The notes beneath the pieces are model-generated. The model did not search any database. It had not been told where the DNA came from and saw only the letters and a program-made list of their open reading frames with translations. A stretch of 64,000 nt of DNA. Source: Ignavibacteriaceae bacterium. GTDB taxonomy: Bacteria; Bacteroidota; Ignavibacteria; Ignavibacteriales; Ignavibacteriaceae. The stretch is from NCBI GenBank assembly GCA_023229425.1, contig JALNZG010000002.1, positions 248,001 to 312,000 on the forward strand, in the 5' to 3' direction. Both the position numbers and the translations under genes were made by a program. Positions within the stretch are counted from its first letter, which is position 1. Every line of letters begins with the position of its first letter. Below, piece by piece: positions 52,795 through 61,137 of the stretch.

Positions 52795-53034
52795 TTATGA
52801 AAGTTTCCCAACCGCCTTGCCAGCGGTAGCGGGCAGGTGTTTTTTCATAATGCTTTCCCACGTTGCAATATCAAGTTGTTCTGATTCTTCAATTAGCATT
52901 ATGGGAATATCTTTTTCAATTCTATAGCGTCTGCGTGTTGTTTTATCGGTTGAAACAAGAAAATTTCCATCCAAAACTAAATCTGCTTTAGTTTCCGGGC
53001 AGCATAAAATATCAAGCAATTCCTGACTGATCAT
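52795..53034 (-). CDS. Trm112-like / UPF0434-type small protein
   Basis: 79 residues. 'ELLDILCCPETKADLVLDG' and 'RRYRIEKDIPIML' match the Trm112p/YcaR-type zinc-ribbon fold, though only the first cysteine pair remains, as in many bacterial members. Members often activate methyltransferases. The C-terminal 'KKHLPATAGKAVGKLS' is encoded by a GC-rich tract unlike its surroundings and may be an added tail. Confidence 0.75.
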   Translation of the reverse strand: MISQELLDILCCPETKADLVLDGNFLVSTDKTTRRRYRIEKDIPIMLIEESEQLDIATWESIMKKHLPATAGKAVGKLS

Positions 53035-53063
53035 ATTTTTTCCTAATTCGTTTTCTTTAAAAT

Positions 53064-53099
53064 AAAAACATTCCGCTTCGTTACCAACGGAATGTTTTT
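53064..53099 (-). terminator. intrinsic terminator after the 294-residue protein gene
   Basis: AAAAACATTCCG (53064-53075) pairs perfectly with CGGAATGTTTTT (53088-53099) around a 12-base loop. The A/T runs at both ends make it bidirectional in form. It separates two leftward genes. Confidence 0.75.
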
Positions 53100-53114
53100 G
53101 AGGTCACTAACTAA

Positions 53115-53131
53115 TCCGCCGTGGGGGCGGA
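53115..53131. repeat. GC-rich palindrome, copy 2
   Basis: TCCGCC, a five-base loop and GGCGGA form a hairpin just downstream of the 294-residue protein gene. It shares both arms with the copy at 43756-43769. Confidence 0.45.
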
Positions 53132-53145
53132 TATAAGGAGGATAG

Positions 53146-54030
53146 TTAGAAAATAAATGTTACGCCAAATTTGAAAGAATCAGTCATAAACGGAGCTGGT
53201 GTGTTGAACGGCCAATTCATTTTCTCTTTTCGCAATTCGTAAATTCCGTATGATAACCCGTTCTTTAAAAGAAAATTTATTACTGGCGCCGCCATTGGTG
53301 TAGAATCCACAATTTTGTCCACAAATTCATCAATCATAGATTGCGTAGCTACTTCAATCAGTGCACCCCCCGCCCATTTCCAGAACAACCATCTTGGAAA
53401 AACTTGTGCACGTTCGTAACCGGCGCTAAAAACCAATTGGGGAATTATTTGAAATTTTATTCCCGCTTCTGTTTTTTGCCCATATCTGAATGCATCCCTA
53501 AACATGTTCAAGGAAAGGCTGTCTGCAAGACCAGGGATAGAATTGTCTATTTTCAATCGGGAAAGGGTGAAAGCGTTTCCGTTATAAAAAATGATCGCCG
53601 ATTTCTGTCCCGGCTTATAACCATAACCATGATCCCAACCTGCAGCAAATCGCCACATGTCGGCATTATAATCTGCCGATGTAGATTTTTGTGCTAATTT
53701 GTATGAAATATTGGTTAGTCCAAAATAGCTGCTGCTATATTTCATAATGCTTTCAGTGCTGGAAATATTATTCTCATTTGTGTATCCGAGTTTTATTTCC
53801 GCAAGGTTTGTTTTGTTGAATTTTCCAGTTAACAGGTTCAACGAATTTTTTGAAAATCCGTAATTTGTTTCAATGGTTGGATTGCCGTGAAGATGAAAAT
53901 CAAAACTGAACTTGTTGTGGGATTCATCATCCTCAAACCAATCATCGTCATCCTCTTGAGCTTGCACTGTTATGCTGAAAAGAGCAACTAAAAATGATAG
54001 AACTGATAATTTAAGTAACCTTAATGACAT
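53146..54030 (-). CDS. outer-membrane or secreted protein of unknown function
   Basis: 294 residues with a signal peptide ending 'VQAQ', followed at once by a highly acidic segment ('EDDDDWFEDDESH', a likely divalent-metal binder) and then a beta-rich body. The C-terminus 'FKFGVTFIF' ends in Phe and suggests a barrel. No recognised family. Monocistronic, with a terminator downstream and a 291-bp AT-rich gap upstream that I see nothing else in. Confidence 0.6.
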   Translation of the reverse strand: MSLRLLKLSVLSFLVALFSITVQAQEDDDDWFEDDESHNKFSFDFHLHGNPTIETNYGFSKNSLNLLTGKFNKTNLAEIKLGYTNENNISSTESIMKYSSSYFGLTNISYKLAQKSTSADYNADMWRFAAGWDHGYGYKPGQKSAIIFYNGNAFTLSRLKIDNSIPGLADSLSLNMFRDAFRYGQKTEAGIKFQIIPQLVFSAGYERAQVFPRWLFWKWAGGALIEVATQSMIDEFVDKIVDSTPMAAPVINFLLKNGLSYGIYELRKEKMNWPFNTPAPFMTDSFKFGVTFIF

Positions 54031-54321
54031 AGAGCCTCCGAATTATTTTTCTGAATTACTAACAAGCTAAGTGCCAACATTTTTCACATGCAATATTAGC
54101 CTCTTTTTTTCTAATAAGACTATTTTCTGTGATAAATGGTTACAATTAATAGATAAATGTACAATTCCAATTATTAACTGAATGACTGATTCCAATAAAT
54201 TAGACAATACTGATTATTTTCTCATCCAAATGTGGTTCCCATTTTTTTCACATAAAATTAATTTTCTATTTTTACAAACGGGAATAGATACTATTTTATT
54301 AACAAAGCATGGTAAACCTTT

Positions 54322-54786
54322 ATGAAAGCAATATTAAAAGAATTTCGCGAATTTGTTTTACGCGGAAATGTAATAGACATGGCTGTTGGTATTATTGTAG
54401 GCGCTTCATTCGGAAAAATTGTTTCATCATTGGTAAACGATGTCTTGATGCCGCCGCTGGGACTTGTTCTTGGCAGTGTTGATTTTTCAAATATTTACAT
54501 TAATCTCTCAGGAAAAAGTTTCGAATCACTCTCCGCGGCAAAAACTGCCGGTGCGCCTACCATCAATATCGGATTATTTCTTAACAATGTTTTCGATTTT
54601 ACGATAGTAGCTTTTGCCCTGTTCTTTACTATAAAACAAATTAATATTTTGCGTGCTCAAAAGAAAAAGGACGAGCCAACTCCGGCGGAAAGTGTTCCTA
54701 CAAAGAAACAATGCCCATACTGTTTTTTTGATATTCCGGTTGAAGCTGTTAAATGCGGGCATTGCGGTTCCGAAATGAAAATCTAA
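54322..54786 (+). CDS. mscL: large-conductance mechanosensitive channel MscL with zinc-ribbon tail
   Basis: Stretch-gated channel that releases solutes on hypo-osmotic shock. The family start 'EFREFVLRGNVIDMAVGIIVGASFGKIVSSLVNDVLMPP' and the second helix 'FLNNVFDFTIVAFALFFTIK' are intact. Instead of the usual short cytoplasmic helix the protein ends with a zinc ribbon, Cys131-x2-Cys134 and Cys145-x2-Cys148. At 154 residues it is slightly longer than E. coli MscL (136). A monocistronic or two-gene unit with the membrane HExxH protein that follows 20 bp later. Confidence 0.94.
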   Translation: MKAILKEFREFVLRGNVIDMAVGIIVGASFGKIVSSLVNDVLMPPLGLVLGSVDFSNIYINLSGKSFESLSAAKTAGAPTINIGLFLNNVFDFTIVAFALFFTIKQINILRAQKKKDEPTPAESVPTKKQCPYCFFDIPVEAVKCGHCGSEMKI

Positions 54787-54806
54787 CAAACAACAAAAGC
54801 TAGTTG

Positions 54807-55286
54807 ATGTTATCTTTATTAAAACGTTGGATTTTTTCGATACTACTTATTCCTGTTTGCGTCTATTTTCTTCTGCACCGTGGCGAATATACTTTACTTG
54901 ATAATTTTCATTTGATTGTCCACGAAGCTGGACATTTGTTCTTCTCGTTTTTCGGTACTTTTGTTCAGTTCCTCGGCGGAACGTTGATGCAGATAATCAT
55001 CCCCATCCTTTTTCTGATTATCTTTTATAAATCCTATATGCCAAAGGGAATGCAGGCTTCTTTTTTTCTGCTTGGACACAGTTTCATCAACATTAGTGTT
55101 TACGCCGCCGATGCAAGAACACAAACGCTTCCACTGCTCGGTAACGGCAAACACGATTGGGCGTATTTACTAAATGAAATGAATATCCTTACCTTAGATG
55201 CGGAAATTGGTTATTTCTTTTTCGGTCTTGCAATTTTATCTTTTGTTATGGCAATTTTATTGCCCGTACACCGACTTGCTGAATAA
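54807..55286 (+). CDS. membrane protein with HEAGH motif
   Basis: About 159 residues (ATG 54807; TTG one codon upstream). Four or five hydrophobic segments surround 'HLIVHEAGHLFF', an HExxH zinc motif at the membrane, followed by 'GHSFINISVYAADARTQTLPLLG'. The arrangement recalls small intramembrane or membrane-associated metallopeptidases of the M50/M48-like kind, but no family is certain. It lies 20 bp after mscL, so the two probably share a transcript. Confidence 0.7.
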   Translation: MLSLLKRWIFSILLIPVCVYFLLHRGEYTLLDNFHLIVHEAGHLFFSFFGTFVQFLGGTLMQIIIPILFLIIFYKSYMPKGMQASFFLLGHSFINISVYAADARTQTLPLLGNGKHDWAYLLNEMNILTLDAEIGYFFFGLAILSFVMAILLPVHRLAE

Positions 55287-55325
55287 TTTATTTACATATT
55301 TTTAATCACGTAACTCAATTTTAAC

Positions 55326-56132
55326 ATGAAACCATCTTCCCTTTACTTGTTCACATTTTTTTCTCTTTTTGCAAACGGAATATTCGCACAAAAAGATACA
55401 ACTAGAATTTTTTACGCAAACGGAAATATTGAATCAGTAATTCCTTTGTATAACGGCAGCCGCGAAGGGTCTGCAAAATTCTATTTTGAAAACGGAAATT
55501 TGAAAGAAGAGCGGACCTTCCTTGCCGGAAAAGTTGAAGGTGAAGTTAAACGTTATTATGAAAATGGAAAACTAAAAGAGATTTTTTCAATTTTAAAAGG
55601 AAAGCGGGATGGCACAACTACAACATTCGACAGTTTAGGTAATTACCTTTCTGATGTTTACTATGCTGAAGGAAAAGTTCAAAAAGAAGAAGCCGGTAAC
55701 GCAGAAGACCTGACCGAACAAACCCCGGAAGAAATAACAACTGAAAATAATATGGTTTCCCCGCCGTTAGAAAAAATTGAAGAAAAGCCGCAGTTAATTT
55801 CTCAAACAGATATAATAGACTCCGTTTTTTACCGCAATCCGGCAATTTTTCCCGAACCGGTAATTGGATACAAAAAGTTTTATGAAAATATTGTCTATCC
55901 GCAAGCGGCAAAAGAAAAAAAACGGGAAGGAACGGTTCTTATAAAAGCCATTATCAACGAGTATGGTGATGTGGAAAAAACCGAAGTGATAAAGGGAATT
56001 GGATTAGGTTGCGAAGATGCTGCCGAAATTTCAATTTCGTTCGCGAGATTTTATCCGGGACTTGTCCGCGGCAAACCGGTTAAAGTTGAAATGGTTTTTG
56101 CAATTGAGTTTAAACTTGCGAAAGAAAAATAG
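55326..56132 (+). CDS. MORN-like repeat protein with TonB C-terminal domain
   Basis: 268 residues with a signal peptide ending 'GIFAQ'. The first half has four MORN/YwqK-type repeats ('YFENGNLKEERTFLAGKVEG', 'YYENGKLKEIFSILKGKRDG'). The second half is a TonB C-terminal domain ('NIVYPQAAKEKKREGTVLIKAIINEYGDV'). Similar fused proteins are common in Bacteroidota and may span or attach to the periplasm. Specific role unknown. Confidence 0.82.
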   Translation: MKPSSLYLFTFFSLFANGIFAQKDTTRIFYANGNIESVIPLYNGSREGSAKFYFENGNLKEERTFLAGKVEGEVKRYYENGKLKEIFSILKGKRDGTTTTFDSLGNYLSDVYYAEGKVQKEEAGNAEDLTEQTPEEITTENNMVSPPLEKIEEKPQLISQTDIIDSVFYRNPAIFPEPVIGYKKFYENIVYPQAAKEKKREGTVLIKAIINEYGDVEKTEVIKGIGLGCEDAAEISISFARFYPGLVRGKPVKVEMVFAIEFKLAKEK

Positions 56133-56147
56133 GAAAAAGGTTTTCGA

Positions 56148-56453
56148 TTAGCTTTTGTCTTTTAACGCCTCCTCTTTTTTCAGCAATTGATGTCCTTCAA
56201 AAACCGTAAGAATTTCGATTGAACTTTTCTTCACCAGATAGACAATGCGGTAATTTTTGTGCAGTAGTTCCCTTATATTTTCAATAGACAATTCCGGCAC
56301 AACTCTTCCTTTTCTCGGATTATCAACGAGTGTTTCTGCAAGAAATATCAGCTTATCGACAAATTCAACAGCGGCTTTTACGTTGTCCATTGCAATATAT
56401 TTTTCGATTTCTTGTAACCGAAGCAACGCTTCTTTTGTCCAGTTTAGTTTCAT
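56148..56453 (-). CDS. ParE/RelE-family toxin
   Basis: 101 residues of the RelE/ParE superfamily: 'WTKEALLRLQEIEKYIAMDNVKAAVEFVDKL' is the N-terminal helix pair, and 'NYRIVYLVKKSSIEILTVFEGHQLL' the C-terminal strands with the conserved Arg. It overlaps its antitoxin by ATGA. This is the second such pair in the window; the toxins share only family-level similarity with that at 25.9 kb. Confidence 0.87.
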   Translation of the reverse strand: MKLNWTKEALLRLQEIEKYIAMDNVKAAVEFVDKLIFLAETLVDNPRKGRVVPELSIENIRELLHKNYRIVYLVKKSSIEILTVFEGHQLLKKEEALKDKS

Positions 56454-56740
56454 CGTTCTTTTGCTACACGATTTTTCTGTAATTCTTTCCGGAGTTGAGC
56501 AGTAGTTAATATATCGCCCTTTTCGGAATCGGCTAAACCACGCGAAATTGAATCAATAAATAATTTTGTCTGCCGCAACTCATCAAACTCTGCTGGCGAG
56601 ATTAAAACTCCGGCAGGTTTACCGTTTTGGGTAATAATGAGAGAATTTCTTTGGGTCTGGATTTCTTTTAGATATGTCGCCAACCCGGCTTTAAATTGTC
56701 CAACAGGAATAATATCGTTTGAAACTGATATGGGATTCAT
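56450..56740 (-). CDS. Phd/YefM-family antitoxin
   Basis: 96-residue antitoxin. 'IIPVGQFKAGLATYLKEIQTQRNSLIITQNGKPAGVLISPAEFDEL' is the Phd/YefM DNA-binding fold. The charged C-terminal part would bind the toxin encoded directly downstream. Presumably autorepresses its promoter in the 147-bp gap upstream. Confidence 0.88.
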   Translation of the reverse strand: MNPISVSNDIIPVGQFKAGLATYLKEIQTQRNSLIITQNGKPAGVLISPAEFDELRQTKLFIDSISRGLADSEKGDILTTAQLRKELQKNRVAKER

Positions 56741-56856
56741 TTTATTTCCTAATGTTTGTCTTTATTCGGTGCTTAATTTAGTCCTAAATTACGACAAGGG
56801 CAAGGGTCGGCTGAATGAATAATTTTCTTAGTGTTTCTTTGTGCTCTCCGTGTTTT

Positions 56857-56880
56857 AGTGGTGAAAAAATTTTAACCACT
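56857..56880 (-). terminator. hairpin after the small membrane-protein gene
   Basis: AGTGGT (56857-56862) pairs with ACCACT (56875-56880), with AAAA/TTTT extending the stem, 7 bp beyond the stop of the leftward 128-residue gene. Weak in GC but well placed. Confidence 0.4.
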
Positions 56881-56887
56881 TGGACAC

Positions 56888-57274
56888 TTACTTTACTTGA
56901 TGTTTCATTTCCGAAATACGAACAATGGTGTATGCGATCAGTGCAAAGATAAAAAAGACTAAAAGCATCCACGCGATACTTTGCAGCGATTCGATAATTG
57001 TTCTGTAAATTTCCAGTATCCACCGCTCGGATGTGAGTGCAAGAGGTTGTGCGTCTTTCCCCGATGAAATATATTTCTCCAATTCCCAAACGCGAACACC
57101 GCCCGAAATACCGACAACATAAATGGCAAACGTAAGATACCTCGTCCATGCCGTTTGAATTTCATCGGCAATAATTCTTTTTAACATTGCGGCTACGGAC
57201 TTTCTAAAGAAAAGAACCACAACAAAAGAAGTTGCCGCGGCAAGAAAAAAAGTTAAGAGCAAAAGAACGATCAT
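56888..57274 (-). CDS. small membrane protein, three helices
   Basis: 128 residues with hydrophobic segments near 1-22, 45-62 and 100-120, and a basic stretch after the first helix. No family recognised. Separated by 31 bp from the next upstream gene and likely in the same leftward unit as the 115-residue secreted protein. Confidence 0.6.
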   Translation of the reverse strand: MIVLLLLTFFLAAATSFVVVLFFRKSVAAMLKRIIADEIQTAWTRYLTFAIYVVGISGGVRVWELEKYISSGKDAQPLALTSERWILEIYRTIIESLQSIAWMLLVFFIFALIAYTIVRISEMKHQVK

Positions 57275-57305
57275 TTCTTTCTCCTTACATTATAGTGGCG
57301 AAAAG

Positions 57306-57653
57306 TTATTCGCTGTTATCTTTTAACAAATCGGAATTCTTCTCGATGTATCCGTCTTTCGCCAGACTATCATAAGATCGATGAACTATGATAGTAACGT
57401 CAGAAGATTCATTGTGCCCGGTGGATTCAATAATGGCGCCGTTAATTTCTTTCGATATTTTGATCGTGGCGATCAACTTATCTTGAGAGATCAACTTGTT
57501 TTCAAACTTGGTTTTCTTTCCTTTCAAGTTTGATAAACCCCAATAGACGCCCTTCTTTGCATTTTGATAAGCAAGCGAAAGTTCATCTTCCATTTGCTGG
57601 TTGAACGACATAAAAAGAAACGGAACGAGCAGCACCCAGATTTTCAGTAACAT
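57306..57653 (-). CDS. small secreted protein of unknown function
   Basis: 115 residues with a hydrophobic N-terminal signal ('MLLKIWVLLVPFLFMSFN'). The body is helical then beta-rich with no cysteine. An AGGGAG ribosome site lies just before the ATG. Positioned between peptidase T and the three-helix membrane protein on the same strand; no function can be read. Confidence 0.6.
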   Translation of the reverse strand: MLLKIWVLLVPFLFMSFNQQMEDELSLAYQNAKKGVYWGLSNLKGKKTKFENKLISQDKLIATIKISKEINGAIIESTGHNESSDVTIIVHRSYDSLAKDGYIEKNSDLLKDNSE

Positions 57654-57680
57654 AACTCCCTCATATTTTATGAAAATGAA

Positions 57681-58928
57681 TTATCCTTTTTCCTCCCAAA
57701 TTTGAGCGATAGTAACTATAACCCGGACAGCCATTTCCATATCTTGAATAGCGACCCACTCTGTTTTGGAATGAAAACTATGTTCACCGGCAAAAATATT
57801 CGGAGTCGGTAATCCCATAAAAGATAACCTGGCTCCATCCGTACCGCCACGAATTGCCGATTGCTTCGGGGCAATATTCAAACGCTCCATCGCTTCGATG
57901 GCATAATTTGAAACTTGTTTATGTTGATCAAGAATGTATCGCATATTCCGGTATTGCTCGATCTGCTGGAAAGTGTAACGCGCTCCCGGAAATTCTTCCA
58001 CTACTTTTGCGGCTAATTTTATCAGCATATCTTCATACTCTTTTAGTTTTTCTTTGTCGAAATCTCTGATGATAAATTTAACTGTCGTTTCCTCTTCGCT
58101 GCCGGTAATCGTAAAAGGATGAACGTATCCTTCTCTATCGTCAGTGGTTTCAGGCGAAAGCGTTTCTTTCGGAAGCTGTTCGATAAATCGCGCGGCAACT
58201 TTTATTGCGTTTATCATCTTTCCTTTTGCATAACCGGGATGAATATTTTTTCCTTGAAATTTTATAAAGAGTGCATCGGCGGAAAACGTTTCCACTTCAA
58301 CTTCGCCGCGTGTTTGTCCATCAACCGTGTAAGCGTATTTAGCACCGAATTTTTTCACATCAAATTTTTCTGTTCCTCTGCCGACTTCTTCATCAGGTGT
58401 AAAACAGACTTTTATTTCGCCATGTTTTACTTCGGGGTGAGAAAGGAAATAATTTATTGCATCGACTATTTCTCCAACGCCGCATTTGTTATCAGCGCCA
58501 AGCAGGGTTGATCCGTCTGATGTAATGATATCATATCCTATCATTTCTTTTAAATCGGGATTGTCTTCGGCTTTAATAACTTGCCCATCTTTTTCGAGAA
58601 CAATATCGCCTCCTTTATAATTTTCTCTGATGATGGCTTTAACGTTTGCACCGGAAACAGCAGGTGAAGTATCAACATGCGCAATAAATCCAATTGTGGG
58701 AACGTTTTTATCCGTGTTTGCTGGAAGCGTCGCCATCACGTAACCGTACTCATCCATGTGAGCATCGGTTAAGCCTAACGCTTTAAGTTCTTCCGCTAAA
58801 TCCTTTGAAAGAATTTTTTGCTTTTCGGAACTGGGAAAGCAAGTAGCCTCTTCGTCTGATTGCGTATCATATTTTACATAGTTAAGAAAGCGGTTAACAC
58901 ATGTGAATTTATAATTTGAGTCGAACAT
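57681..58928 (-). CDS. pepT: peptidase T
   Basis: Zinc tripeptidase (M20 family) releasing the N-terminal residue of tripeptides in the cytoplasm. Metal ligands and catalytic residues are visible in 'FIAHVDTSP', 'LLGADNKCGVGE', 'CFTPDEEVGRGTEKFD' and a late 'AGEHSFHSKTEW'. The family marker 'NRFLNYVKYDTQSDEE' opens the protein, and 415 residues is the standard length. It fits with the OPT transporter upstream and the ABC peptide importer at the left edge as parts of peptide use. Confidence 0.95.
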   Translation of the reverse strand: MFDSNYKFTCVNRFLNYVKYDTQSDEEATCFPSSEKQKILSKDLAEELKALGLTDAHMDEYGYVMATLPANTDKNVPTIGFIAHVDTSPAVSGANVKAIIRENYKGGDIVLEKDGQVIKAEDNPDLKEMIGYDIITSDGSTLLGADNKCGVGEIVDAINYFLSHPEVKHGEIKVCFTPDEEVGRGTEKFDVKKFGAKYAYTVDGQTRGEVEVETFSADALFIKFQGKNIHPGYAKGKMINAIKVAARFIEQLPKETLSPETTDDREGYVHPFTITGSEEETTVKFIIRDFDKEKLKEYEDMLIKLAAKVVEEFPGARYTFQQIEQYRNMRYILDQHKQVSNYAIEAMERLNIAPKQSAIRGGTDGARLSFMGLPTPNIFAGEHSFHSKTEWVAIQDMEMAVRVIVTIAQIWEEKG

Positions 58929-59004
58929 ACAAACCTTTTTCTTTTTGAAAATTAATAAATCTCTATTTCTATTATTTACAACTTACAAAAAACAATCTTT
59001 AAAG

Positions 59005-60981
59005 TCATTCTTCAATTTTTGCACGCAAGGAATCCCAAATCATGTAAGCGCAGATTACCGCAAACATAACGAGCGCCAATAATTCAGCCGAATGCGATTC
59101 GAACCATTCATTGTTTACCCAATTAAAACCTGAATAACGAAGAATAGCACTTATCACTCCCATCAACGCGCCGCCGGCAATAAATCCGGAAGCTATTAAT
59201 GTTCCGCGTTCGCGTCTTGCGTTGTTCAATTTTTCATCTTTGCTTCTTGTTGAAACAAAGTGAGCGATCAATCCGCCGACAAGCAACGGCGTATTTAATT
59301 CAAGCGGAATGTACATGCCAAGCGCAAATGCTAATGCTGGAATTTTAAGCATCGTTAAAATTAAAGCGAACAACGCACCTGCAACGTAGAGCAACCAGGG
59401 CGCCGGTTGGTTTGCCATCAATGGTTTTATTACCGCCGCCATTGCATTTGCCTGTGGGGCGACTAAAGCGCCTTCACCGCTAAAGCCGTATGTTTCGTTC
59501 AAAATTAAAATTACCCATCCAACCGTTGCAGCAGAAACTAATGTTCCTAAAAATTTCCAGGTCTGTTGTTTGTATGGAGACGAACCGAGCCAATAACCGA
59601 TTTTCAAATCTGTAATAAAGCCACCGGACATTGATAATGCTGTGCAAACAGCCCCTCCGATAATTAATGCGGCAACCATTCCGGCTTCACCTTTTAAGCC
59701 AACAGAAACTAAAATGATTGATGAAATAATCAGCGTCATTAGCGTCATTCCAGAAACAGGATTTGTTCCCACAATTGCAATAGCATTCGCCGCAACCGTG
59801 GTAAATAAAAATGAAATAACAAGCACTATTAACAAACCGATAAAGGCATAGGTAACGTTATTAACAACGCCAAAAAGGAAGAAAAGAAAAATCAAAACTG
59901 CAGTAATTATTATTCCGCCGACTATTACAATCATCGGTAAATCTTTTTGTGTTCGTAGCGTGTTGTTTGCACTTTTCACACCGCCAAAAATTTCTTTTAT
60001 CGCAAGGGAAAATGCAGAAGAAATAATTTTAGAAGAGCGAATGATGCCGATTATTCCCGCCATTGCTATTCCGCCAATACCAATATGACGAACATAATTC
60101 CGGAAAATTTCTTCGGCAGACATATCACCAATTAACTTTGTAACATTTGCACCAAGCGGTAAAGTGGCGTTTCCACCAATATGATAGACTACCGGAATTA
60201 ACACATACCACGATACAAACGATCCAGCAGCAATGATCGCGGAATATTTTAATCCGACAATGTAACCCAAACCCATTACCGCTGCACCGACATTCATTTT
60301 AAAAACTAATTTTGTTTTATCTGCAAGCTGCTGTCCAAGAGGAATTACGCGAGTTGAAAAAACTTCGCTCCACCATCCGAAAGTTGCGATAATAAAATCA
60401 TAAACACCGCCGATAAGTCCGCTGATAACCAAAACGACAGCTTGATTGCCCCCTTTTTCTCCGGCAACCAAAACTTCCGTTGTTGCAGTGGCTTCAGGAA
60501 AAGGAAATTTTCCGTGCATTTCCTGCACGAAATATTTTCTAAAAGGAATTAGAAAAAGAATTCCAAGAATTCCGCCGAAGAGTGAGGCTAAAAATATTTT
60601 ATAAAACTCTGCGTTAAGATTAAGAATATAGAGGGCAGGAATGGTAAAGATGGCGCCAGCAACAACTACTCCGGAGCTTGCGCCGATTGATTGAATAATT
60701 ACATTTTCACCAAGCGCGTTTTTCCTTTTTGTAACCGCCGAAAGTCCGACGGCAATAATTGCGATAGGAATTGCTGCTTCAAATACTTGTCCTATCTTTA
60801 AACCGAGATAAGCCGCAGCCGCAGAAAATAAGACTGCCATTACTAATCCCCAGAAGACTGACCACGGGGTTACTTCAGGGTAAACCTTTTTGGGGTCCAT
60901 TATTGGAGAATAAACTTCTCCATCTTTTAATTCTTTATACGCATTTTCCGGCAAGCCTTTAACAGAAGTCTGGTGTTCCAC
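59005..60981 (-). CDS. OPT-family oligopeptide transporter
   Basis: 658-residue integral membrane protein with about 15 hydrophobic segments. 'VTPWSVFWGLVMAVLFSAAAAYLGLKIGQVFEAAIP' and 'FPEATATTEVLVAGEKGG' are hallmark sequences of the bacterial OPT (YkfD-like) branch. It starts with GTG at 60981, supported by a GAGG ribosome site; the next Met lies 26 residues on. It probably imports oligopeptides for peptidase T, whose gene is 76 bp downstream on the same strand. Confidence 0.92.
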   Translation of the reverse strand: MEHQTSVKGLPENAYKELKDGEVYSPIMDPKKVYPEVTPWSVFWGLVMAVLFSAAAAYLGLKIGQVFEAAIPIAIIAVGLSAVTKRKNALGENVIIQSIGASSGVVVAGAIFTIPALYILNLNAEFYKIFLASLFGGILGILFLIPFRKYFVQEMHGKFPFPEATATTEVLVAGEKGGNQAVVLVISGLIGGVYDFIIATFGWWSEVFSTRVIPLGQQLADKTKLVFKMNVGAAVMGLGYIVGLKYSAIIAAGSFVSWYVLIPVVYHIGGNATLPLGANVTKLIGDMSAEEIFRNYVRHIGIGGIAMAGIIGIIRSSKIISSAFSLAIKEIFGGVKSANNTLRTQKDLPMIVIVGGIIITAVLIFLFFLFGVVNNVTYAFIGLLIVLVISFLFTTVAANAIAIVGTNPVSGMTLMTLIISSIILVSVGLKGEAGMVAALIIGGAVCTALSMSGGFITDLKIGYWLGSSPYKQQTWKFLGTLVSAATVGWVILILNETYGFSGEGALVAPQANAMAAVIKPLMANQPAPWLLYVAGALFALILTMLKIPALAFALGMYIPLELNTPLLVGGLIAHFVSTRSKDEKLNNARRERGTLIASGFIAGGALMGVISAILRYSGFNWVNNEWFESHSAELLALVMFAVICAYMIWDSLRAKIEE

Positions 60982-61137
60982 TAATAACCTCGTTATGATT
61001 GGTTAATGTTATATTCTTTGTAAGAAAAATATCAAAAAGGAAGATGAAAGAAAAGAAAAAACTGTCCAAGTAATGGATTAACTTCACAATTTTCCAAAAA
61101 CTTTAAATAAATTTGTAATTTTTTACGATATTTCAGT

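Noticed and set aside
56828..56862. CTTAGTGTTTCTTTGTG-type phrase resembling scars seen beside mobile genes
   Set aside because: No second copy or gene partner in the window; it could be chance.
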